Of a DNA stretch of 64,000 nucleotides, positions 46,672 to 57,175 are shown piece after piece. The position numbers were made by a program, and so were the translations under genes. The DNA is taken from the NCBI GenBank assembly GCA_016987375.1, contig PJRA01000005.1, positions 1,925,333 to 1,989,332 on the forward strand, read 5' to 3'. Every line of letters starts with the position of its first letter. The stretch's first letter is position 1. Origin of the DNA: Brachionus koreanus. Its lineage: Eukaryota > Rotifera > Eurotatoria > Ploima > Brachionidae. Under the pieces are notes generated by a model, which worked only from the letters and a program-made list of their open reading frames with translations, was not told the DNA's origin and did not search any database.

Positions 46672-46807
46672 TTATTTTAATTGAGATTTTTTTAATTTAT
46701 CCATCAGTTGCTTAGCTACTAAACATTTCTTACACTGGTCTCTTCTAATGTCGTCAATGCAAGTATGTAAGGCATTATTATTTGCATGAAAACTAAACGA
46801 AATGCTT
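46672..46807 (-). CDS. Possible terminal exon of an unidentified Cys-containing protein
   Basis: After a strong acceptor (T-run then CAAG) the minus strand is open for about 44 codons to a TAA at 46674-46672 and reads ALHTCIDDIRRDQCKKCLVA followed by KQLMDKLKK. The composition is protein-like, with three cysteines in C-x8-C-x2-C spacing. No upstream ATG lies between here and the CSPP1 start on this strand, so a first exon would have to overlap CSPP1 or the frame is spurious. Function unknown. Confidence 0.25.
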
Positions 46808-46956
46808 GAAAAAAAAAATAATTAGAAATTATAATTTTTTTAAATTCAATGTTTGCCAAATTTTTTCTAATTTGCTCAACAAGACTAATTTAAAATCAAA
46901 AAGCGGAATTTTTCGATTGCGCGTTATTAAAATCTTATTTTTATTCTAGATTAAAA

Positions 46957-49900
46957 ATGACCACTGCTAGTGTTCAAGACATCGATTCTTTCATTCGATT
47001 GCAAAAGGAAAAACTCAACCGTGACAAATTTACTGATTACAATCCTACTCAAGTAATAATTTCAAAATAATTTTTTTTTTTGTTTAAATTAATCAAAATT
47101 TTTTATATCATTATATCAAAATTAATTTTGTTTTTTTAAAATAATAAAATTCAAACTTATATTAGTTTTTTTTTTTATAAATTAAAGAAAATTTTGTCTG
47201 CTAATTTATCAATTTTTAGCATGTTAATAAAAACTAAGACAACTTTTTACTATAATTTTGGTTTTTATTTTTTGTATAAAAAAAATATATTTAAAAAAAT
47301 CCTTTTATTTAAAGATAAAGTGAATAAATTTAATTTTTTAAGCCAATATACGATTCTCCATTGGATTATGACCGACAGTTGCTTGATAACTTTCTAGCCA
47401 AGGGTCAAACACAAGCAAATCAAAATCCTCCACTAAATGCAAATGTTAACCGAACACAACCACAGCAGCCTCAAAAAACTCAACATTTAAATAAACAGTC
47501 GCCTCGTTTTCAAAAGCCTCAACAAAATGTGAACAATAATCAAGAAAATAGTTTTTTTCAAAAATTTGGAGCCAATTATGACGCTAAAAAGAACAAACTT
47601 CAAAGAGAACTACAAGATGACTATTCTCAATATATGCAACAAGTAATTTATTTGTTCCAAGAAATATATCTTAATCTAAATTCTTAAAAAAAAAGAAAGC
47701 TTTAAGAGAAGCTAATCAAAAGTCAAAAAATCAACCACAAATATCAGATGAATACTACGCTACTTTACCATTAAAAAGCTTTGGAGCTTCAAAGGTTAAA
47801 TTTTTAATTTAATTATTATTTCTGAATTTCGCTTAAAACCTTGCATGAACCTCTTTTTATTATTTGCTACAGAATTTAGGTAAACAAAACAATACAGAAT
47901 CTAACACATTTAGAGAAAATTTTGATATTTCTAAGCGAAAATCTCAAGAAATTTTCAAAGATAAAAGCGAAGTAGAAGTAAAGCCTTATTCCGTAAGTTT
48001 TTTTACTTTAGAAATAAGTACTTACACTAGATTTGCTTAATGTCTAATACCTAACGTAACCTTTATTTTATGCAGCTTATCATTAAATTTTTTAAAAAAT
48101 TTTATTAATTTTCAAAATTAATATTTTTAATTATTACTCTTATTACTAAATTAGAAACATGGAAATAGTTCTGAAAATTTGAGCAACATTCAAAATGGTC
48201 CGTTTCATAACGATTTACGAAATACAAGCCAAAGTCAATTTGAAGTCAATTCAGGAAGACAAGTTGAGCAGCCACCTTTTGATCCATTGTATCAAGACAC
48301 AAATTTACGTACAAGATCAGCAAATTCTTTTGAAAATTTAGCAAGATATCCTCCTGATTACTATCCAGCTCAAGTGCAAACATTTGTGCCACCAATTGAT
48401 CCAAGTTTGACTGATATTTTACGTAGACCACCTGTTGGACTCAGAAGTGCTTTAGGAGTGCCCAATTCAGCTCCTAGAGTCCAGTTTAATGAAAATGTCA
48501 TTTATAATGAATTTACTCCCAATCAGTATGTCTATCAAGAGCCAGTAAGAAACAACAATTTTGTACCTGACACATATCGAAGTAAGTCATTTATTTACTT
48601 TGATAGTCAGAATAATTTTTTTCCAAAAATTTCAATTTTCTCTCTAGAACATAGTTTTTATTACTCCTTATTCGTTGTGAAGCATAGGGTCTTTACTTTT
48701 GATTTCTACTCAAGTTGATCTTTTTCCTTTACCCTTGCTTCTCCCCATTTCATTCCCACTTTGATGAGCTCTTTCAAGATTGTGGCTTCCATGTTACTGT
48801 TACTTCTGGTCTTCCTACCTTACGTCGCCCTTGGGTTATCCATTGAGGGGATTATGTTGGTATCCTTTTTTCTTTCATTCTAAGTACATGGCCTAGTAAT
48901 CGCAGTCTTTTGTTCTTAATGCATTACTGACTTAATAGCTCTAAATTTGTTGTTTTGAAAAGGTCAGCATTCGAAAATGTCTCAGGCCAGTGTACACATT
49001 AGAAGATTAGTAATAAAAGTTTAAAATTGTAAATAATTTTTTTAATTTCGAACTTGTTTTAAACTGTAATATGAATAAAATTAAATTGCACAAATTTTTG
49101 ATTACATAGCCATTTTAGTATCTGATCCAATTTGATAAAAAAATTTCTAGAATAAGTAAAAAAATCTAAAAATCCAAATTTATGACTAATGTTCTATTCT
49201 TATTTTAAATGAAAGCAATAGCTAAAAATTACAATAAAAAATTTTCTTCTAATTTTTATGCATTTCCACTGATTGTCCACTATTTTGTAAAAATTAAGCT
49301 AATATTCCTGATTGATAATTATTTTATTTATGGCTTTTTAAAAATCCTAGTTTCATGACTAAAGACAATTTAGGCAATTAGATGACCAATTCAACTTCTC
49401 TTTTTAATTTAGAAGAAGTTTTGTTTTGACTATATGAGATTCAAAATCTTTACTTTTAGATATATCTGATCATTATATGCCGCCTAAAAAGACTGATTAA
49501 AACTTTATTTATTAAATTCATTATAAATATTTATAGATATTAAAAGTTTTTTTAATTAAATAGTTTTTTTAAGACATTTAGCAGCAAGGTATTCAAGTTA
49601 ATTAATTAAAATTTTGAAATAAAGTCTAAAAAAATTAAATTTACGTTATTGAATGTCGAAAATTTGAATGTTGAATGTTGAGATAGAAGATCTTTTTGAT
49701 CGAAAATAATTCTCAATTAATTTTGATTGATAAACTACATTCAAGTTTTGTAAAATTAACACTAGAAGCACCAAGCATTTTCTCATGTTATTTTAATTCA
49801 AAAATATTTTATAAAAAAAAATAATAATTTTATTAAGTAATATCATTTTTTAAAGGAAAATTTAAAATCTACATAATTCAAAAAAGATATATTCATTTGA

Positions 49901-52900
49901 AAAATCTATTCAAAAGATACGAGGATTTAAAATTTATAAACGAGTCATTTTGACTCGTTTGGTGCTTCTAGTGTTAAGATCTTGATCAATAATAAAATCT
50001 AATTAACACATATTTTCTTTGCATCAAGTACATCTTCTCTGCTTATTTTTATTTTTCTGGGACTCAAGATTTCTTATTTGTAAAAAGAATGCAAAAAGTC
50101 AATTAGATTTTAATTTTTTGCTAAAAAATTGAAACCTGTATAAGCCATTTCATGATTTCTATCATAGATAATTAATGTTGTTTTATCTGCAAAAATTTTG
50201 ATTTTTAAATATAATTTTTAAAAAGTCAAAGGTCTAGCTTCAAGATGCTATTTTTATCTTCATAGTTTAGTCGAGTTACCCAGAATACCAATCCTTAAAA
50301 TATGAAAAAATGAAGTAAAATAAACAAATTATATATTTAGTACTTTATTAAATAAATAAAATAAATGGCACAATTGATGACAAATAACGCGATTTACAGT
50401 ACTATGTCTGTGAGATACATTTTATATTTTTTTAATTGAATTAAATGATTAAATGAACAAGAAGAATAAAAAATTAATTTAAAAAAATTGTGTTTTTAAG
50501 TCGAATGTATTATAATGGTATTTTGTGTTTTTTTACATCTTTTCATGTGTGTTTTGATTCTTATTTTAGCCTCGAACATTATGTCGAAAATTGAGCATTT
50601 TGTTTTGTTTTTCGTTTACTCCAATATGAATTTTCTTTAGTATTATGCCTAGTTAATCTTTATAGTTCTTGTTTGTCAAAGTCATCTTTTAAAACTTGAA
50701 TACATTTTAGTACTGTGATGTCGATGTAGATCTTTGTTCATATTTTTTTGTTTTAAACCGAAATAAAGAATTAGAGCGAAACAATACTGAAATAAATTTA
50801 GTAAAATAAAATGTTTTACAAAAAAAATATCTCTTAAAATATAAGCTGAATGTGTCCATTAAATAAAGATAATTTTAAAAGATAAAAAAAAAATTATTTT
50901 GGCTTATAAATAAACCAAATATTTAATTAAAAAATTAAATTAAATAGATCAATCTGTAAGTCAAGTTCAATCAAGCCGACCAAAAGATACAAATCCTTTT
51001 GGATCGGGTACAGTAACTGATAACAGTCAAAAAGCGCTCAAAGCTAAAGAATATCAGGAAGAGCTTGAACGACAAGTTAGAGAAAAACAACTCAAAAAAC
51101 AAAAGGAAAAGGAAGAACAAGAAAAATTAGATAAAAAAATGTTGCTAGAAAATGCAATATATAACCCGTATGGTCGTAGTGGAGGAGGAGCTCCAATTAA
51201 AGACAAAGAGGGAAACACAGTCGCAAATTTAAGCCAAGTTCGCGCAGATCCTCTACAATATTCTCCTAGGGACTTGCCACCACCTCAGTCAGTTTTAAAC
51301 ACCATGCTTAATTCAAGCTCAAATAATCCGAATCCAAATAGAGTCAATTCAAATGACTTTTTAAACAATTCAGCACCCAACACTAATAGAAAAACAGGTT
51401 CTAGTGACGAAAGTTTTGCCCGTGGTGGACATGGAATATTCGGCGAAGGAAAATCAGAAGATCAGAAAAAAAAAGAGGACAAGTATAAGGCCGAACTTCA
51501 GCAGCAAATCGAAGAAAAACAGAGACTAAAAGCTTTAGAAAAAGAAAGACAGCGAATTGAGGATGAAAAAGAACAAAAGAGAATTGAAGAAGAACTGAAA
51601 AAAATCCAAGCTGAAGTCGAAGAAGAAGAACGAAAAAAAAAACAAAAAGAAGAGAATGAAAAAAATTTAGCTGAAAATGCCAAAAAAATTGCAGAAGAAA
51701 ATCGAAAACAACAAAATAATAAACGTGTTCCAAATAAACCAGTAAATAAAAGAATTGCTCGCAAGCCATCGTCTAATGATGACCAACCAATTAACAACAC
51801 TCCACCAATTATTCAATCTGAATTTCGCACTAATAGCCCACCTGTGCCTGCCGCTGCGAAAAAACTAAATGGTGGTAAAGCACCTGCCAAAAAAAATTTT
51901 AATTTAAATCAAGAAAAAACACAGGAGGAATTCAATGATGCTGATAGAAATTTCACTCCACCGCCACCAAAACCTGTGGCCAATAACAAGTCCAAACTAA
52001 AATCAAGCACCACTGCTGATTACTATATCACTGAATCACGTTTAAATGTATCATCGCCGGTAAGATTTAAAAAAATTTTTTTTTCCTTATTTTTTTATTG
52101 TTTTGTTGAATTAAATTTAAAATTTTTATTTTATAAAAACAGAGTAATAAAAAAGTAAATTCAAATTTACCTCCTGTAGACGATAATGAAGAGAGAGTGC
52201 CATCTGTTTTAATAAATGATTATGAAAATGAAAATTTTAATACCAATAACAAAAAGATTAATACTAATAAGAATAAAATGGTTTGAATTTTTCCCAATTT
52301 ATTTAGATTTGCTTCATTTTTTTTCACTTTTAATAGATAATAAAAATAGCTTTTTTTTTTTTTAAATTAATTATGAAATCGACCAAATAAGTTTTTTGCC
52401 AAGAATTTATCCTAATTTTTAAACCGTCAGTTATTTAATTCAACAAAAGCCAAAAGGCTGTGTTAAATATAGTAAAATATAGTATCAATAATGTAGTATA
52501 AAAATCAGTTGATTTATTTAAAAATTTAAAATTATAAAAAATAAAAAAGATAAAAATTGAATTCTCGGTAATTATAATTTGAATTAAATAAGTGTAAATT
52601 TAGTCGTATTTTATTCCTAGGTCATTGAGCTTAGAAACTCATTATCTTTTCAATTCTATCAATTCCTTCCGCTAGCCATGTCCTTGTTGTCGGTTTTCTC
52701 ATAGTCTTTGTAAAAGCTCACATTGTCTTTTTGTCAAAGATACATTAATGCTTTGAAGTCCAAGTCTCTTTAAGCCAAACATTGTTTTTAAATTATTTGA
52801 CTCAGTTGTTTGCATTTTGCGGACATCATTGTTGTTTAATATGTTCACATCAAGACTATATAAAAGCGCAGCCCGGGCATATGTTCAATATAATTTCGCT

Positions 52901-54397
52901 TTTACTCGGTAGTCCAAGCCAGAAATGAAATACAAATAAATTAAATATAAAAGAAAAAAGTTAAAATTTAGAAAAAAAAATTTTTTTCTCCCTCGCGGTT
53001 ATCAATTCAAACTAAGTCCGTCACTAACAGTACCGAACACTAATTTTTTTTAAATATTAATAGAAAAATTTGATGGCTTGCAATTAATAGAATAAATCTT
53101 GGCAAATTGCTAATCGCTCACTATTTTTTTTTGAGGTTAACCTTTCAAATTTTTTTTTTGCTGGCTATTTATGCAGTTTTAGAAATGAAATCTATTAGAA
53201 AAAAATTATTTTTTTTTTAAACAACAAGTGCAATTTTTATCTAAATATTCGTAAATAAAAATTCACTTTTGTTTTTTTTGAAAAGTTTTAACTCCGATTT
53301 AATTTTAAGCTCACTAATTAATGTTTTAACTAGCTGTAGATTTAGATTAATAAATGAATTTAATTTAAATCCAATTTAATATTTTTTTAAAAAATTATAC
53401 TTAAAGGAAGCTAAGGGCAGAAAAAATACCGAAAACGTTATTCCAACAAAGCCAATGCTGAAAAAACTAAGTCGACCGGTAAGAAATAAAAATTATTTAC
53501 AAATTAGACATGTTTTCTTGTTTTATTAGGCCTCCCAAGTGTCTAAAGTTTCGAATAGCGAAGTTTTGTCTCAGCTAAGCAACTTGAAAAAACACCTGCA
53601 AAGAGAACTTTCAGAAGTTGAAAACAAAGTTAACAATTCAGTAAATTTGGTTAAATTTTTTAAAAATTTTTGTCTAAATTTGTTTCAAGAATGATCGCAC
53701 AAGCATAGGCCAACTGGCTGACATGAGAGAAAATCTCGAAAACATTAATGACCGAAATGGATTTAAAACTTATCGAAAAGAAATATATAGTAAAAAAAAT
53801 TAGAAAAAATAAAATTATAGATTAATCATTTTTATTTTTTTTTTTTCATTCTGACCAGCACCTCCTATTCATGGTGAGCCAAGAAATTTTTATCGAGAAA
53901 ATACCATTTTATTGGATTCGGCACGCCGAGGTAAATTTTCTCTCATTTTTAAAATTATTTTTTCAAATTTGAATTATTTTTTTAGATAATGATATATTTT
54001 CAAATGACCTGCAAAGAGAAGCAAGTGAACGACAAAGAAATAGACTCAACTCGGTAAATCTTTCAGCTTTTTTATGTGAATTATATTTTTAATTTAACTC
54101 TTACTAGATTTTGAATTTGGATAACTATGAAGATGAATTTAATGAAAAATTATCGGCACAAAATCAGCTAAGACTCAAAAAATTAAGAGACATGGAAGGT
54201 ATAAATGAATTTAAATAATTTTTTGTTGTATCAGTTTTTTGTTTAGATGACAGTCTTTCAATGAACGATCCAAATGATGTTCTCAATAAATTTATTAACA
54301 AAAATAATAGGTTTGAAAATAATTTAGATATTTTTTTAAGATTTCTTGTTAATTCTTAAAATTTTTAAGACTCATAGATGAAATCAAAAATTTATAA
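46957..54397 (+). CDS. CSPP1: Centrosome and spindle pole-associated protein 1 (CSPP1)
   Basis: Fifteen exons: 46957-47052, 47343-47642, 47696-47794, 47873-47992, 48155-48581, 50948-52059, 52143-52280, 53407-53478, 53530-53640, 53690-53789, 53859-53930, 53986-54053, 54108-54198, 54247-54310, 54370-54397; phases agree; 965 residues. Known role: centrosome, spindle and ciliary-axoneme microtubule protein. Diagnostic blocks: N-terminal DIDSFIRLQKEKL; NYDAKKNKLQRELQDDYSQY (human ExYERKKHKLKEELRQDYRRY); KEYQEELERQVREKQLKKQK; and AIYNPYGRSGGGAPIKDKEG, matching the human NPWGKGGGGAPLRD block. A long Glu/Lys coiled coil fills residues about 475-560, with Asn/Pro-rich low-complexity segments between. 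Introns 5 (2366 bp) and 7 (1126 bp) hold transposon relics. An acceptor-like TTTTATTCTAG lies 7 nt before the ATG, suggesting an untranslated first exon or trans-splicing. Exon 7's donor (GTTTGA) is weak. Confidence 0.9.
48661..48990 (-). pseudogene. LINE RT C-terminal relic in CSPP1 intron 5
   Basis: The minus strand reads ETFSNADLFKTTNLELLSQ, KRLRLLGHVLRMKEKRIP and then, in other frames, GRRKVGRPEVTVTW and KELIKVGMKWGEARVKEKDQ. This order (RxxxLGHVLRM, GRRxxGRP.TW, then a WGEA helix) is typical of the C-terminus of LINE polyproteins. Several frameshifts and a stop; inactive. It is antisense to CSPP1. Confidence 0.65.
49756..49977. mobile_element. 214-bp piggyBac-like MITE with TTAA duplication
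   Basis: Inverted ends CACTAGAAGCACCAA and TTGGTGCTTCTAGTG are perfect and flanked by TTAA at both sides, the piggyBac-superfamily target. Near the right end is a perfect 10-bp-arm hairpin, AAACGAGTCA/TGACTCGTTT (49938-49960). Non-coding. It lies in CSPP1 intron 5. Confidence 0.8.
52683..52930 (-). pseudogene. LINE RT C-terminal relic in CSPP1 intron 7
   Basis: The minus strand reads TYARAALLYSLDVNILNNND, then VRKMQTTESNNLKTMFGLKR and LGLQSINVSLTKRQCELLQR, matching the LINE block 'YxRPxLLYGxE..L...D..KLQ..E.N.LK...GLxK'. Other frames are stopped. It is related in position within the ORF to the relic at 63368-63913. Dead copy. Confidence 0.6.
52958..53043. repeat. Worn half of the 7977-8286 inverted-repeat family
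   Basis: AAATTTAG followed by an A-run, a T-run, CCCTCGCGGTTATCAA and CGTCACTAACAGTACCGAACACTAAT (split here as CGTCACTAACAGTACC and GAACACTAAT) parallels 8153-8249 in the same order. Only one arm remains. Confidence 0.55.
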
Positions 54398-55494
54398 AAA
54401 CTATAACAAATAAATTTTTTTAGTGCGTCTTTTTTTGTTTTATAAAGTAACTAACTTTTTGTTTGAAGCTTCTTCTATTCTTTTTAATAATTAATTTTTG
54501 TCACCTTTCTTAAAAAAAACTGCATGCTTTATCTAAAAATCACTAGTTTTAATGTTAATGTCTTTTTTAATTTGACTATTTAAAGCTTTTTGAATTCTTC
54601 AGACATTTCGGAGAAAAACTAAAAGCATTCAGTTAGAATCTTTGATTAGAAAAGTTTAATTTAATAAAAAAAAATTTATTTGTTTTTTTAAAATATTCAA
54701 AAAAGATTAGATTACAAAAAATTTTAAAATGTATCTTTAATTGTATACTTTTTAAGAGCACCATCAACTGTAACAATTCAAGATGACACATGGTTAAAAT
54801 AAGAATCTGAAGTAAATTACAAACAAAAAAACAAAATTCCATGTAAAAAGAAAATTTATACCAAAGTATTAAAAAAAAGAAATCACTAGGTTTTAATTGA
54901 TGGATTTTTTAAAACTCCTTGATAATAACCTTTTTTAATCAATGAAGACTTTTTTTTAAAAATAAAATTTTTAATTTTTAAATAAACATTTTTTTGTCTA
55001 CTTTATTTTTAATTTATTGTTAATTCGTTTAAAAAATTTATTCAGTCTTGATATCACACTGTAAAAATTGAAAACTTTCTCGAATGAACTCTTTTTATGA
55101 TATTGTTTTTTTGGTCGTCCCTAAAATCCAGAATCGGAACGGAAATAAGCAACCTAAAATGCGGAAATTCGGAAGCATTAAAGTCAAATAATTTCGTAAT
55201 TGCTGAAATTTTAATTATCTATTTTAACAAAGGCATAGTTTTTTGTTAGATGTATATTTTATTTAGTAGATAATTTTATTGAAAAAAGTAGATAAATAAT
55301 TTTTTTGTATAGAATTAAAATAATATTCAAAAAATGTTTTTATTCAAATGTAGATAATTGTTTTATGAAGTAGATTATTATCATCATTTATAATTTTTTG
55401 ATTTTTGACAGTTCAACTTCAAAAAATTCCTAGTTTTAATTAAATTAATTTCTTAATTGCGTAACTTATTAAACTATACATACTTGATATACTA
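54398..55494. other. CSPP1 3' flank and intergenic
   Basis: AT-rich; contains the probable CSPP1 3' UTR. At about 55113-55138 GTCGTCCCTAAAATCCAGAA begins a stretch that recurs inverted at about 56003-56028 (see the 55.1-56.0 kb finding). No gene seen. Confidence 0.4.
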
Positions 55495-56471
55495 CCGTAT
55501 TCTCTCATTCGATTATGCTGTACCAAAAGTTATGAAACGCCTTTGGACCATGCACCAAAGTACATCTCGCCCATGCTTTAATAGCGTAATCACGCGTTTA
55601 GGTCCGCACCAAAGACTGAAAGGCTTAATTTAATGTGTCATCATGACTCGATTTTAAAGTTAGAAAAAAAAATGATTTTTTTATTTCTTAATCTTTGGTT
55701 CTGCACCAAATGAATTATTCAAAAAAATTATTATTAAAATAATTAATTTAATTTTAAAATAATTTAAGATAAAAAAAAATATCACTAGATAAATCATTCA
55801 CTTAAAATTTAGTCTATACCATTTTTAAAAACCTCATTCTTTGTTTAACTTCTTGCTTTTAATTTTGAAATATTTGAAAAAATTTAAACAAGTGGTTTTG
55901 AAATTTTTGCTCATAGCTTTTTAAGTAAAAAAAAATATTTGTTTCCGCATTTTAATATATTAATTTCTGCTTCCATACAAAAGCATTTTTAAATTATTCC
56001 GCTTCCGCAGTTTGGGGACAACTATTGTTTTTACTCAAATTGGAAGACTTTTCTATCAGAATTTTTTTATCAATGAACAACAAAATATTTTATTTAGCGA
56101 TTGACTCTAAAAAATTGATGAATTTTAAAAAATTTGTGCCGATTTCAAATTTTAAACAAAATTTCCAATACTAAAAGCAGAAAATTTTATAACCTATGTT
56201 CTAATCGTCAATGATCTGTTTGTATAAATGATACAAAGTGAAACAGGTATTGTTTCAGTTACTGTGAAAGACTGCAAAATCTCTGCAAATTAATTACGAT
56301 TATTTTTTTAGTATTCTTTTATTGAGTGAAATTTTGCAGAATTTGCAATTTTTATTTTTTGTTTTTTTAAAAATAATTTTTTATTAATTTATTTAAATAA
56401 AAAATTTAAAAAAAATTTTAAAAAGACGTGTTTTAACTTGTGAAGCAGCATAATCGAACGAGGGAATACGG
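55495..56471. mobile_element. 977-bp TIR element, TA target duplication
   Basis: The ends are CCGTATTCTCTCATTCGATT (left) and the complement of CCGTATTCCCTCGTTCGATT (right), extending through ATGCTG: 26 bp with two mismatches. TA flanks both ends. The interior is non-coding and AT-rich, with repeated GCACCAAAG words near 55570, 55608 and 55700. Non-autonomous, probably Tc1/mariner-superfamily by its TA target. Confidence 0.75.
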
Positions 56472-56611
56472 TAAAATTTTTTACTTTTAGTATTGGAAAT
56501 TTTGTATGAAATTTCACCAGCTCCAATTTTGTATAATTCTTGAGAATCGTTTAATAAATCTAAAAATTTGCAAATTAATATTATTAAAACATTCTAAATT
56601 CAATAAGAAGT

Positions 56612-56651
56612 AAGTAGTAAGTTCGGTAAGACTTAACCGAGCTTACTACTT
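56612..56651. repeat. Compact perfect-type hairpin
   Basis: 16-bp arms AAGTAGTAAGTTCGGT and ACCGAGCTTACTACTT (one G:T-type mismatch) around an 8-nt loop. There is no T-run to suggest a terminator and no longer stem to suggest a classic pre-miRNA. Confidence 0.6.
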
Positions 56652-57175
56652 TGAAGCTGTAAATTCGACTGTTTATTGAGCCATTTATCAAGATTATTGA
56701 TACAGAATTAATACCTATAAGCCTAGTCAAATTTCAATATTATTTATATTTGCGCATTTTGTAAAAAAATATTCTTTTTTTCTTTAAATTTTGGATTATC
56801 AAGTTTATGTTTTCTAAAAAGCTTAAGAAAAAATTTTTTTTAAAAACTCAAAGCAAAAATTTAATTTTTCAAATAAATTAAAAAAAAAAAACTAATAATT
56901 TTGTCATAAGATATTTATCTGGCTTCAAAACCGAACCGCAACACTAATTTGAGTATGAACAAATATTTAAAACCTAATTCTTTTAATTCATTTATTAAAA
57001 ATTAATCAATAAATAAATGATAGGATTAAAAGTTAATTTAATGAAAAAAAAGGAATCAAAATTCAAATTTGATCAAACCATTGTGCCTCTTGATCTTTAA
57101 AAAAATTGAAAAAAAAACATTAGATTTGATAGCCAAGAATATTTAGATAATTTTTTTTTTAATAAAAAAAATTGT
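56652..57175. other. AT-rich intergenic, GPCR 3' flank
   Basis: No gene; presumed 3' UTR of the minus-strand GPCR at its right edge. Confidence 0.35.

Noticed and set aside
51401..51800. Minus-strand frames of 100-122 codons
   Set aside because: Antisense shadows of the Glu/Lys coiled coil of CSPP1 exon 6.
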